The position numbers were made by a program, and so were the translations under genes. The notes under the pieces were generated by a model. The model was not told where the DNA came from, did not search any database, and saw only the letters and a program-made list of their open reading frames with translations. A stretch of DNA of 64,000 nucleotides from Ambrosia x helenae (Eukaryota; Streptophyta; Magnoliopsida; Asterales; Asteraceae), in the NCBI GenBank assembly GCA_030844895.1, contig JAUTDX010000412.1:1-64000 (forward strand), written 5' to 3'. Below, piece after piece: positions 45,481-56,469 of the stretch (position 1 is the stretch's first letter; every line of letters begins with the position of its first letter).

Positions 45481-45835
45481 AAAAGTCGGGTTCTTTGAAC
45501 CCGCGAGAAGAAAAGTCGGGTTTCTTTAAACCCGCAAGAAAAGAAAAGTCGAGTTCCTTGAACTCGCAAAAAGAAAAGTCGGGTTCAATTCTTTGAACTC
45601 GCGAGAAGAAAAGTCGAGTTCTTTTGAGCTCGCAAGAAGAAAAGTCGGGTTCAAATCGAACTCGTAAAAGAAAAAGTCGGGTTCAAATCTTTGAGCTCGC
45701 AAGAAAAGTCGAGTTTTTTTTAACTCGCGAGAAGAAAAGACGGGTATTAAACCCGTAAGAAGAAAAGTCGGGTTCCTTGAACCCGCAAAGGGAAAAGTCG
45801 GGTCCAAATCTATGAGCCCGCAAGAAAAGCAAACA
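45481..45835 (+). repeat. Tandem array of ~11 hairpin units
   Basis: Units of 28-35 bp, AAAAGTCGGGTTC - short loop - GAACCCGCAAGAAG. Each unit has inverted arms, for example CGGGTTC-TTT-GAACCCG at 45487-45503. Arm changes are matched in the partner arm: GGGTTC/GAACCC, GGGTTT/AAACCC, GAGTTC/GAACTC, ACGGGT/ACCCGT. Imperfect inner arms such as GGGTTC/GAACTC and GAGTTC/GAGCTC give G-U pairs in sense RNA. The poorest unit is the last one (GGGTCC/GAGCCC). Minus frames across the array are repeat artefacts. Confidence 0.9.
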
Positions 45836-45838
45836 CTC

Positions 45839-45925
45839 CAACTTGAGGGGGAGTGTTCGAAAAAGAAGAAATATCACTTGGCAAGTTGGGCGTTCGTAAC
45901 CTTCACGCTCCAACTTGAGGGGGAG
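45839..45925 (+). other. Duplicated polypurine-tract region
   Basis: CTCCAACTTGAGGGGGAGT occurs at about 45836-45855 and again at 45909-45927, directly before the 3' LTR. Only the second is placed to prime plus-strand synthesis at the LTR border. Confidence 0.8.
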
Positions 45926-46260
45926 TATTGGAGATAATTCCTCCTCTTAGTTTTCCTCCACCATGACTCAAGCTCCATGATTCAAGCTCCATTATTTAGC
46001 TCTCCATGATTTGTGCCCAAGATTAGCCATTTTCCTATTTTATGTACTTTCACTTTATGTATTTATAGGAGATAGTTTTCTCCTTTAGATTGTACCAAAA
46101 TATTACAATAAAACATCTTTTCATATTCTCTCTACATTTCTTGTACCAACAACCACCTTGCCATTTTGAGAGTCGTTGGCTAGTTACCGAGCCGCCTCCG
46201 GCCACAAGGCCAAACCAACAAACCTAACCCAAACCAAATCGCTTCCGCTAGATTTCTACA
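45926..46260 (+). repeat. 3' LTR
   Basis: 335 bp, no difference seen from the 5' LTR. Confidence 0.95.
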
Positions 46261-46265
46261 TATAT

Positions 46266-46850
46266 GTGGCCAGCAACCTGCTTTTTGATTGTGTTAATAA
46301 AAGTCTCGTTTTGCTGATAAAATAAATAAATAATTGGGCTGCAATTAACCACCGATTTACTTAGTTTGTGAAATACACAACGTACCCACAAGAGAGAATT
46401 GCTGGATGGTTAGGTAATGGGCCTTGAGCCTATTAAATATAAAGCCATAAAGGCTACAATTCTTGAAGGTAGCAGCCCAAGGGTTTTGACGATAAATTTT
46501 ATAGAAGACTTATCAAGAAGTTGTTGGCTTCACCGGCTAGGGATGGAGAAAAACCGGTATCCGACACGTATACCTGAAACTCGAAACATTCGGATTGGGT
46601 ATTCCTAAAACTCAATGGATATGGGACTGGAAAAAAAAAATTTCAGAGTATGGGATTTTAGGTGATACGAGTTTGGGATTTTAGGTGATACCCTCCTAGA
46701 CTATCCAAAACTATATACACATTTACCCAAAATATATCCCAAAAGAAATCAATTTTCATTCTAATAACTTCATTATGTATAAAACAAACTTTTCTTTAAA
46801 GATACATATCTTGATAATTTATACGATATTATAATACATTTAGGATGATT
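46266..46850. other. Intergenic, nothing recognised
   Basis: AT-rich flank of the retrotransposon; no supported feature. Confidence 0.5.
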
Positions 46851-46852
46851 TT

Positions 46853-47195
46853 TTTTTGAACTTTGACTTTCAATAGAACGCGGACCAGTCCTCAAAACAA
46901 GGACCACCGACAACCAAAACAACCATTTACAACATGTACAAAGGGGAAATGACCCAATCCTTCCACAATATATTTTTGAACCTACTCCTATGTTTAGCCC
47001 AAAAACGACAAGGACTTAACATTCGAAACAACCTCGTGCACCTTCGGATCCTTATTGTTGAAGATCTTATTTCTTGCTCCCCATAACTCCCAAAAAGTAA
47101 CAATAATGATACCTTGAATCAATCTCCTGCCCCACTTATCGCCTTCATATTGTTTGTGCATTTCTAAAATATCCCTTGTATCAAATGCCATGATC
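46853..47195 (-). pseudogene. L1-type LINE 3' end with poly(A)
   Basis: Minus frame: RRLIQGIIIVTFWELWGARN then KIFNNKDPKVHEVVSNVKSL, SFLG. This is the end of plant L1-like polyproteins after the reverse transcriptase (usual text ...W.LWK.RN..IF......V...VK..SFLW). A typical 3' UTR follows, ending in a poly(A) run (TTTTTTTT on plus at about 46853-46860). It is a short, 5'-truncated insertion. Confidence 0.65.
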
Positions 47196-47292
47196 GTCTT
47201 CAGTCTACACCAACTCGCTATCGCACTCCAAACACCATTAGTTTGATAATTCTAGATAAATTTCATACACATTGAATCAACAAAAAAAATTA

Positions 47293-47541
47293 CTACCTCT
47301 GTCCCATTAAAAGTGTCTTGGTTTGAAAAACACAAAGTTTTAGGCATATTAAATGATTGCCTTTTTGTTTGCCATATGACAATAATACCCTTGTCATTGG
47401 TGGGTCCATCATATTCTTTGTTTATTTTAGTTGTGTTTTTAAGGGTAAATTTAGAAATTGGCTATTAATTTTTGAAAGTGAACACATGAAACGGGACAAA
47501 TATAAAAGGGAATATGGACACTTCTAATGGGACGGAGGGAG
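47293..47541. mobile_element. Stowaway-like (Tc1/mariner) MITE
   Basis: Ends CTACCTCTGTCCCATTAAAA and complement CTCCCTCCGTCCCATTAGAA, flanked by TA on both sides (47291-47292, 47542-47543). The CTCCCTCCGTCCC tip is the hallmark of plant Stowaway/mariner MITEs. 249 bp. Confidence 0.88.
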
Positions 47542-47543
47542 TA

Positions 47544-48216
47544 TATGTAATCATATACCAACATTATATCTATTTTTGTATATGCGAATTCGGCACGGTC
47601 AAGTTATTTCTATCACACAAATATCCCACATATTGATCAAAATACAACCCTAACTGGTTTTCGCTGTCATCAAAACCAACAATAAATATCTCAATTATAA
47701 TATTCTAAGCGTTATTTTGTTTATTTTTGTGTATATGAATTTGACACCATGCTCGCTTACTTTACTACACTAAATTCAACTCTAGGGGCCCATATAATAA
47801 CAAACATAACCCCTCAATGACACAATTTCCCATCAAGCAAAATTTGAAACTTTCTATTTGAATAATAGAGCTTACTTTACATAAGTAATATCCATAACAA
47901 TATAATATACATCGTAGCTACATTATATTCCATTGCGATCTCATGTTAACCAATCGTTCTTATTTAACTTTCTAAAACTGACTTTACAACTATTTCATGA
48001 GGGTGTCAAATAAGTTGATTAAAAAGTTGGAAAGGACCACATATATGTGCCATTAATTTTACAAACCAGGGAAACAGGCTCGCAGCACTTTCTTTCGCTT
48101 ATTTTTGTTTGTCAAACTTCAGAAGCGTGGATGAGTTTGTTGCTAGCCACGTGTAAAAGTTCGAATCCTTGGATTCAGTTTTGTCTGCATGGTTATGTCG
48201 GCATGCACAATAATAA
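47544..48216. other. Intergenic, nothing recognised
   Basis: AT-rich. A GTTCGAATCC motif at about 48158 resembles a Pol III B box, but no A box or tRNA fold is visible. Confidence 0.5.
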
Positions 48217-48260
48217 CTAGTATTATACCCGTCCGCTGGGACGGGTTCTTGTAATTTTTT
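48217..48260 (-). mobile_element. Helitron 3' terminus (reverse)
   Basis: Minus-strand hairpin CCCGTCCCAGCGGACGGG, TATAATA, CTAG, host T. The matching 5' end to the right was not identified. Confidence 0.55.
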
Positions 48261-48854
48261 TTTGTGGCAAAACGTACGATTCAACTACTACACATATATA
48301 TATTAAATATATGGGTATGGTATTTTATTTTCTTCACATTAATATCGGAAATGTGGCATGTTTGATACTCTCTTTGCAACCTGTGGCCTCCTTGCCTTGA
48401 TTCTCTTCAGTGGCATCTCACCTATCAGTTCTTCCCAGCGTTCCACTGCACCAAGTCCATAATAGTTATTTTTGATGTCCATAATACTCCTTTGTTTTGC
48501 ATCAATGTATGTTGTTAAGTTGGGAAACGGATATTCCCATTTCCTTTATTTTCCATGTTGTTTCAATAACAATTATGAAAGGCATTCTACATTTTGAAAT
48601 CCAATCACTTAATAACTTTCTTGGTTTTGGTTTTTTATTATTTCATAAATGAAAAGAAAATAACCCCCATCTAACACATTGCCCAATTCGTCAACAATTT
48701 TGTTAAGTCATATATCATCCAAACTCACCGTTAGTAAAAGTCTTCCTATGAATAAATAAACATGGAGTATCTTGCAAGTTGCCAGGGTCGGTCCTGAGCA
48801 TGGGTCGGGTGGTCACCGGATCAGGCCCGACCCTTAAATGAGCTTGAACATTTA

Positions 48855-48858
<4 letters not shown>

Positions 48859-48902
<44 letters not shown>
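48859..48902. repeat. (TA)n microsatellite
   Basis: About 22 TA units; a shorter TA run follows at 48922. Confidence 0.95.
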
Positions 48903-48905
<3 letters not shown>

Positions 48906-48907
<2 letters not shown>

Positions 48908-50630
48908 TTCTATATTTAGGATATATATATATATTTGTGTTTTATACATTAAAGTGTTAATAGTGGAGTTTAAAAACCCATGTTAATTTAAGGTAGAGGT
49001 CTCAAGTTCAATACTCCTCTCTATTACCATATTCATTTTTTTAATTCATTCCTCTTGCAAAATTTTGAGCCCAAAATTTTTTCACCTGAGACCCAAATCT
49101 TTTTTAGTGTTTTCGGATACGGCCGTACAAGTTGCAAAGATTAACTATTCCAGCTGTTGTTTATCATATATGGCAAGAACGAAGCAAAAGATTAGTTGAT
49201 AATTGAGCGAAATATTTATTTTATAAAACAATAATAAACCATGAGATTCCGTGCCTTTAATGCCATAACTATCTTTCTTTGCATTCTAACCATTTTTTTT
49301 ATCAACTTCAAACATTTCTCAAATAATTTCAATATAGGATATTACAGATTACAACAATGAACGTAGTAGCTTCACACTATAATATACAATTACCATTAAG
49401 TAAGCAAGAACCGTTGCACTCATATTCCCTTCAAAGCAATGGTGAAGCTTGGTTCTCAAATCGGTGGAGGCCGGATTCAATTTTTTTTCGATCGGTAGTG
49501 TCCGAAAGATCAACCCCGACTCAATTTACCTACGAAAATCGCAAAATTCCACCACCTCGCCAAAAAAAACAGTGAGGCTGGGGCCCCCTCGGGCCCTCAA
49601 AAAGCTTCGCCCTTGCTTCAAAGCAATGTACCAAAACATTACCACCTTTTTGTTCATAGGCGTCCATAATTTGATGCACTTATTGATGTCCAACTCCTCT
49701 ATGTAGAGGATATGTTAATCATCACAAATTATAAGGGAAGAATCCAACAAAAACCTTAATGGCTTGGTTAGGGATATGATTAATCTTTAACAGAACAAAA
49801 AGAGTGGAATATGAAAAGATTAGTTGGACCAAACATGTCAAATAGGTTGAAAGTAGCCCACAATGTATATGTTATGCATAAAAGCTCCTAAACCAATTAA
49901 TCCAAAAAAATAATAATAAGATTGTCACTTAAATATATTTTCTAGTAATCATAGTTGGCAGTATAACAATGTATAATAATGTCTAAAAACTTGGCCAAAA
50001 AGTGATTTTGGTCAACCAAACATGACTTTACTTGTAAAAAAAATAATTAAATAGTAAAAATAGAGGATTATAACTTATAGAAAAGTTTTGATAGTGAAAT
50101 ATGTCTCAAGGATATGTTCAGGCCTAAGAAACATAAGCAAATAAACTGGAAACTTGCTATTAAGGAAATAATATTTTTTATGGTTTAGATATATTACATT
50201 CAATTCATAGGCATCAACACTTTATCAAATTTAATGCATGTGTTACCAAATTGCTTTATACTATATGATACAAAAATGGCAAGGGATGCATGGGTACTTT
50301 GTTAAAGGGTGAAGGAACATCACTGGCAGCAGAAGTTACATGGGTCTGACTCCCCGAACCTGCGGAATGACCTAATTAACTACAACAAAAATGTCCCTTA
50401 TAAAGAATGATATCTTGTGTTGCTGAAATTTTATAAAGATAATAAGATAAGAAAACAAAAAACAATAGATGACAATAAGTAAGGTCCACATAAGTATGTG
50501 TTTGAAGACTAAAGTAGTCCTCTCCATGATCTCGTACCCACTGTTGACCAAGGTTAAGCTGAATATAAACCATAACCATAACCACTGCTGGCGACCCAAT
50601 ACTTAAGAAGCAAAAGAACCAGCTGAAGAT
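48906..50630. other. Intergenic, no supported gene
   Basis: AT-rich. LYVEDMLIITNYKGRI at about 49700-49745 loosely resembles the Copia RT active-site stretch (LYVDDML) but has no flanking support. Confidence 0.45.
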
Positions 50631-51718
50631 TGTAGTAATTTAAGTCATTTCTGTTTCGTCGAATTCGTTGAACTGGTCTGACCTGAAACTAAATACACTA
50701 GATTTGGGTCCCGTGGCTCCTAGGGCAGTTAGGTAGAGAGCGAGGTGTAGGCGTGTAGCACGACCAGTTAGACACAGGCGTAATTTTGTACCTGACCAGA
50801 AGCTGCCAGTGCATCTGTTATAAGAGAAACAGTTCCGACCTTGTTCTGCTCCCATCTACTTCCTGCAGGCTAGATCATTAGACAATTAGGCAATTATGTT
50901 ATTTAAGAAACATGATGCTGAAGACTGAAGTGAACGGAGGGACAATCAACCTGAACATAATTAGACAATTAGGCATTTATATTACTTGAAACAATATAGT
51001 AAATTGTAGTCCTAGAACAAATTCGCATATGTTGCTATAAAACTATTAAACGGCCTAAGTAAAGCAAAAACAAAATCACTACTATGACATTCTTCTGTTC
51101 CATCTCCATATAAACCCATCGATTTGAATTGCGTTTCATCTCAATTGGGTCACTCAAAAGATCTATAGCTAGAATGGGAACGGTCAAACGGCTTGAAAAA
51201 TGGCCCAAGTCTACTTTCAATGCATATAACCTTCCAAATATACTTTTTTTTATTACGAGACTTAGATCATCATTAAAAATTTGCGGTTTTCTAATAATAG
51301 TTAAAGCATTAACTTACAATACATAAATTAACAGAAGTAACTATGAGTAACTAAATTAACATATCAAAATAAGTAACTATAAGTATGAAATGGATCGGGT
51401 TTGGGGGTCAAACACTTAACTTAATCCATTCTTGTAATTAAATAAATAGTTAATGTGCAACCTTATGTAAGCAAGTTAAGAAATTTTTTAACCTTCACAT
51501 ATGTCAGATTGTGTTCAACCCATTTTGACCCATTTCCATTTTTAGTTACATCCTTTAAGTTAACCCTCTCAACCGATTATCCATAACCCAAATCAACCCC
51601 TTTATAAGTAAAACAACCAAAACTATCACCTCTAGAATAAACAAATCAACTCAAAGATGCCACTTACGGATAAATCGAATATAGCATCAAGTTTTAAACT
51701 TAAATACTTACAGGATAC

Positions 51719-52110
51719 TTACAGGAATAGCAGATTGTAGTTCAGATTTGCACAATTTCTATGCCTCAACTCAGAAACTTGTGAGCCACAAATATAGCAC
51801 TTAGCAAATAGGGTATCATCATCAACTTCATGCTTTATGCTTTCATCATTTGTTGAATCATTTTTGACCAAAGAAGGGGACAGAGAGAGCTGAGAATCAA
51901 ACACAAAAAGATTTTCAATCCACAACCGGGGCGTATGTACCTCATGTGGAAACAGCATCTTCCACCTCCTGTTCATACACAAGAGATTATAATCAAATAA
52001 GTACAAAGTTTTGTTAAAATATGAATATGTAAGCACTAAGAAGAAAGATATGGAGCGTTTACCATGAAGGCAAGAAGCATACTGCTTCTCAGACATAGTA
52101 TTTCTCCTAC
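51719..52110 (-). pseudogene. Rhodanese-like (STR7-type) gene remnant
   Basis: Minus exon (about 51733-51970, AG before, GT after) encodes RWKMLFPHEVHTPRLW, ENLFVFDSQLSLSPS and AKCYICGSQVSELRHRNCAN then LNYNLLFL. This resembles the C-terminal zinc-knuckle part of plant UPF0176/rhodanese-like proteins, where the text after a LFVFD segment is CY.CG.....RH.NCAN.DCNLLFLCC. The third zinc cysteine (NLDCN) is Tyr here, and I cannot find the following CCxxC exon in the next kilobase. A small upstream exon (52066-52110) has a splice donor but no clear homology. Function would be sulfurtransfer-related; this copy looks partial. Confidence 0.45.
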
Positions 52111-53400
52111 TGCATCTTTCTGCCCCTTGTGAATTCTCAAATAAATTTTTTTAATAACATAGCTATCTGAAACGGATTAAAGAGAAACTGATTAGAATGG
52201 TAGTTAAATTACAATGATATATGTAAGAAATTTGACTGTATTTTTAACCTGCAACCAACAACTTGATTTGAAATTAACCTGTCCGTCCAGAATACATCAT
52301 TGCTAAATTACTTAAAAGTAGTACATTTTGATAACTAACCAAAATTCTTTGAAGTACTCAAAATATGTAAGAAAAATCTGATTCAAAAGAACAACATAGG
52401 TTGATTTCATGTACCTGGGTCGCAGGGAGATGGGCTGAAAGAAACAAACAACGGCAGATAGAACAACATAGGTTGATTCCTTGCATCATCCTTCTTATGA
52501 ATCTCATTAATCCGAAATCTTATATGCTGACCACCAAAATCACGTAACCAAAAACCCTAGAAGCGTGCGAATCGGAAGAGGCGGAGGTGGTGTCGTTGCC
52601 ATTGGTTGAAAATGCAAAATCAATTGGAAAAACATTAAGATTTCACGAAACTGCACAAACCACAATTCATAATTCCTTAAAGTAAACAAAACCCAATTCG
52701 AAATTAATCAAATAGAATACCTTATAGAATTTCGCCTTCGTCTCTCTTCAATCTCATGTCCTTAATGTGTATATGTACAATAATAATAGGTGGTAGGGGT
52801 TGTGGTTTTTGGGAAAGAAAATAAAAGGAGAGAGGAAGAAGAGTAGGCATATTATATCTAGTGAATAAGGAGCAGGATATATACTGGGGATGGAGAACAA
52901 ATGTCTCTACCACGTCCCAGAATTGTAGGAGTGGAGTGAAAACTGGCTAACTGCTCTTGCACAAAATAAACTGCTAAATTTTTGACATAACTGCTTAATT
53001 ATTATGGCTGAGATTTACTCTTAGAATTAACCACCTCCAATCAATGGTTAAGATCATCTCAAAAAACAGTTATTTTCTTAAAAGTAGTGGTTTTTGTTGT
53101 GCTGAACAATATAGTAATAATTCTTCAAGTGTGGCCCATAGAGCGAGTAAACGACGATTTTAAAGTTTATAAATAATTGTATACAATAAATAAAAGTATA
53201 ATTATTTACTTTGCTTTTTTTCCAGTGTACCCTTTAGCTTAAAATCCCTTTCTTCTCAAGTTCAAATCCTTCCTCTCACGCCGATCTCTTTCAAACCTAT
53301 TAGGTAATATTTTTTTCGATTGACGGCTAATTATTTACTACGTTACACTTTATATAATTTTTATTTATAATATAACATAAAGGGTGAGTATTTTATTATA
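52111..53400. other. Possible 5' region of the rhodanese-like remnant, otherwise empty
   Basis: Minus pieces near 52430-52610 (MATTPPPPLPIRTLLGFL, then RFRINEIHKKDDARNQPM in another frame) look faintly exonic but match nothing I can name. The rest is AT-rich. Confidence 0.35.
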
Positions 53401-53480
53401 TCTATATATATTAAAAAAAAACACTTCAATAGTGTCTATCTCTAGTACGAAAATACAAGTTAGTGGGTGTTACGTGACAT
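53401..53480 (+). mobile_element. Helitron-like 5' end
   Basis: TCTATATATATTAAAAAAAA after A, in the style of the other Helitron starts; no partner end was found. Confidence 0.35.
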
Positions 53481-53711
53481 CAACTATTTTTCTTTCTCTT
53501 TTTACGACTTCTGTTTTAAATTATATAATTTTTAAACAATCAAGATCACAAAAGAAATGTTGGTTCAACTCACTATCACCCTTCATTCCTAGGTTTGGGT
53601 TCGATTCTCACTAGTTAGTTGTAGTTTTTAATATAATGCACAGCCTATGCTAATAACATTTTATTTCCCCCAATTAAATGTAATTATATGCAATCTAGTG
53701 ATTAATTTGAA

Positions 53712-53750
53712 TTAGTATTATGCCCGTGCGTTTTGCTGCGCAAACACAAT
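53712..53750 (-). mobile_element. Helitron-like 3' end (CTAA form)
   Basis: Minus-strand TGCG/CGCA stem, GGGCATAATA, CTAA, host T. CTRR allows CTAA. Weak hairpin. Confidence 0.35.
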
Positions 53751-54085
53751 TCTAAACAAACATGGCAGCTTTTGTAATTTAATGCACAGCTGAACCATTG
53801 GTTAAGGTTGCTACAAGTTTCTAAACAAACATGGCAGCTTTTGTAATATAATGCACAATTCTAAACAAACTTGTAGCTACTACAAAATAGATTCTTGATG
53901 GTAATTTGAATTAGTACCTACATGACAAATCTATTAACACCCGTAGGGTTCGTTGAACCATACGGACATATGAAAGATTTATGAAATGAATGTACAATAG
54001 AAAAGAGGAGCTAGGATGATGAAACTTGTAGCAACCTTAACCAAGCAAATGGGCGTTAATGAATTAAATTTGTCATGTAGGTATA
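53751..54085. repeat. Direct 69-bp repeat and interleaved inverted repeats
   Basis: TCTAAACAAACATGGCAGCT occurs at 53751 and 53820. GGTTAAGGTTGCTACAAG (about 53800) is inverted as CTTGTAGCAACCTTAACC (about 54026), and TACCTACATGACAAAT (about 53916) is inverted at about 54066. The order is A-B-A'-B', not a simple hairpin. Confidence 0.75.
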
Positions 54086-54206
54086 CTTGGATCAATATTG
54101 ATCACTAATTCAATTGTACCCCACTTATAAATGCCAATCCCCATTATTAGAGAAATGCCTGCATATAGGGAGACCTTAATATGCTTAAAATGGAAAAAGA
54201 AAATAA

Positions 54207-54245
54207 CTAGCATGTTTACCCGTCGCGTATTACGGCGGTGTCAAA
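54207..54245 (-). mobile_element. Helitron-like 3' terminus (reverse)
   Basis: Minus strand: imperfect GC hairpin (CCGCCG...CGACGGG), TAAACATG, CTAG, host T. Partner not identified. Confidence 0.4.
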
Positions 54246-54667
54246 ACTTAAAGTAAACCGAATTTGTACCGTCAAATATTTGACCCGTCATATTTTCGAA
54301 TAAATTTACGTCAAAAAGTAGAACAACTAAAACACATATTAATATAAGCACAGAAACGCATTATATTTGACCTGACTCATTATCAAGAAAAATTGTGTTT
54401 AAACGTAAACAAACTTTGATTTTATACCAAAGTTCACTTAGTAAGAAAAACGTGTTTTTTTAGTTAAATAATTGTGCCGCACGTTGTAGTGGTGCCTAAA
54501 TGTAAAGAAACTTGTATTTATACCCCATAGTGAAAACATATTATATTTTACCTAACTCGTTTTCAACATTATGCCAAAATGTAGACCAACTGAAAATGTA
54601 TACTAAAAATCAGCACAAAAACATATTAAATTTTTTTCCTTTTAATCAGATTGTTCTATGATCCACT

Positions 54668-55612
54668 TCTTTTTTTTTAATAAAACACATATATTATTTT
54701 CCTAGTTGCGAAAAATTACATCAAGATAGCGGGCAACAAGCTGCGCTGCCACCCCTTTTTGGACGGCAAACGCTAGCCTACTAAAAACGAACCCCTGCCC
54801 CCCCAGAGTTGAGACACTGCTATGAATAACCCATTGGACTCTGGTCATGAAACGGATGGCTTCCGGTGCCAAGGAGCTAAAGGTATCAAATGCCAGGGGT
54901 ACGAAAACGTGTTGGTTCTCCTCACAAGCTTTAGCATGCTTCTCAACTTTCTTCGACTCTGCTTTCCGCACCGCTTGCCCTGCTACAAAACCAGTATCCC
55001 TCAAACCAACAAGGGGAGATACACCTGTTAGGTCAACACAAGCGTGTTTCCCCCCGGCCATCCCAAAGACAAGCAGGTCTGCTGGACGTAGGGTGGATCT
55101 CCCTTTTGTGGGGTCCGAGAGGAAATTCATAGGAGCCTCTTTCTTAGCTGAGATCCCAACCCTTCTTAAAATGTCCTAAATAACGTATCGGACCCAGTCA
55201 TGCCTATATTTGAAGCCAGGAAACTCCTTACAGTGAACCACATGTTCCCCGTATTTGTCCAAAACCGGACAGACTTCATCTTCATGGTACATGGGGATCA
55301 CCAAATGATATTTAAGAATTGCCTTGTATTCAACCCCAGACATTGTTTGGCCCAAACCTTCGATTCGAATAACATTCAAGAAATCTTGGGCATGGGGGCT
55401 TTGCAAGCATTCAATAACTGCCTTTTGGCAGGGGGACAAAACAAAATATTCCCCCAGGCTCTGTGCGATTTTGCCAAAAAGGGCATTCGCCAAAGTTTTC
55501 TGAGGCTTGGGGGGCGGTGTCCTTGTTAGAAAAACCATCCATATCAAAACCTGAGAGATAGTCATTTATCCTTTCGAGGGCCTGTACGTAGTCCAAGTCC
55601 ATGTCGACAACC
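54668..55612 (-). pseudogene. C-terminal part of LINE-like retroelement, copy 3, with poly(A)
   Basis: On minus: MDLDYVQALERINDYLSGFD, PPKPQKTLANALFGKIAQSL, SPHAQDFLNVIRIEGLGQ, GEHVVHCKEFPGFKYRHDWV, then DPTKGRSTLRPADLLVFGMA, GGKHACVDLTGVSPLVGL and QKGVAAQLVARY. This is the zinc-finger and nuclease-like C-terminal region that follows RT in a plant retroelement. One frame change at about 55530, one stop (about 55177), and loss of the second zinc-finger Cys pair (CPVLDKYGEH instead of CPVCRKACLD-type) make it dead. A poly(A) run (TTTTTTTTT on plus, 54670-54678) marks its 3' end. Its 5' truncation point abuts the coiled-coil ORF at 55616. Confidence 0.65.
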
Positions 55613-55615
55613 CCG

Positions 55616-56388
55616 TTATTCCTTAAGATGGCCTCTTTTTAGCTCATCAATAAGACCAATCAATGTCTTCTCTTTCTCAACATATTCAGCAGCATCCTTC
55701 TTTAATGAAGCAAGAGATTGCTTCATTTCCTTCTTCCTTCTAGCATAGTCACCATACTCAGCCATCATCTTTCTGAACCTACTAACACCCTCAGGAAGCA
55801 TAGCAGCCAAGTTACAAGTCCCCACCATCATCTTGGTCAATAAAGCATCATCGTCCATACCTTCCAAATTAGCTTTGACACCCGGAGTGACAAGATGTGC
55901 CAACACATCCTCACAAACATAAGAGGATTTAAAAGTGTCGCTAGGCTTCACACTCCAACCCGGGGTATAAACTGCTTCACCTTCCAAGCTTGTTGAACCC
56001 TCAGCAGTCTTCAACAAAGCAACCTTTGTAACAACCTTCTTACCTTTAGCTTTCTTCACAACTACTGGAACCTCATCAGGAACCACAGTTTCAACTCCCT
56101 GATCCTTCTCACCCTCCAAATCCTCTATCTCATCACTTACAGTCACAGCCTCTAATACATCAGCTGATTTGGCAGCCTTCAACGAACGACGGCTAGACCT
56201 CCTGGTTAAAGCCTCGGCAGAAGTAGCCTTTGAGAAACTCTTAACATTTGGAACAACAACATAATTGGTTCCATCATACCTCCCCTTCTCATACTTCGTC
56301 AACGCATCCTCACCCTCCACAGCCTCAGCATCTTTAAAAACAACCTTGGAAGCATCATCACCCTTGATAAAATCTAATGCAGACATGA
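55616..56388 (-). pseudogene. Second exon of the antisense extra ORF: coiled-coil protein
   Basis: From MSALDFIKGDDASKVVF to RGHLKE: a lysine/serine-rich middle (KKAKGKKVVTKVALLK) and a helical, heptad-like end (RRKKEMKQSLASLKKDAA...EKTLIGLIDEL). An AG acceptor precedes ATGTCTGC. Proteins of this shape follow the Transposase_28 domain in extra ORFs of plant Ty3/gypsy elements. It is cut at its C-terminus by the LINE fragment. Confidence 0.5.
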
Positions 56389-56469
56389 CTACAAAACAAA
56401 CAACAACGAAAACCAACAACATAAGCAACAAACAAACAAAAGATAAGGAAAAACAAAAACAAAATTATG

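Larger units (their letters stand above)
44406..46260 (+). mobile_element. Complete small non-autonomous LTR retrotransposon
   Basis: Two 335-bp LTRs (44406-44740, 45926-46260) look identical over their whole length. They are flanked by the 5-bp target duplication TATAT (44401-44405, 46261-46265). The 5' LTR is followed directly by TGGTATCAGAGC, the initiator-Met-tRNA primer-binding site. The 3' LTR is preceded by the polypurine tract TTGAGGGGGAG. The interior (1185 bp) has no gag or pol. With the TATAT duplication, the LTR tips read TA...CA rather than TG...CA; TACA ends are known among plant Copia-type elements. Identical LTRs mean a very recent insertion, so an active helper element is likely elsewhere in this genome. 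Confidence 0.95.

Noticed and set aside
45378..45913. Several minus-strand open frames with FFS/LFFSR repeats
   Set aside because: They follow the hairpin array in all frames and have no domain.
48140..48180. GTTCGAATCC B-box-like motif, possible tRNA
   Set aside because: No A box, acceptor stem or cloverleaf can be drawn around it.
49690..49760. LYVEDMLIITNY resembling Copia reverse transcriptase
   Set aside because: The active-site Asp is Glu and no flanking RT motif is readable on either side.
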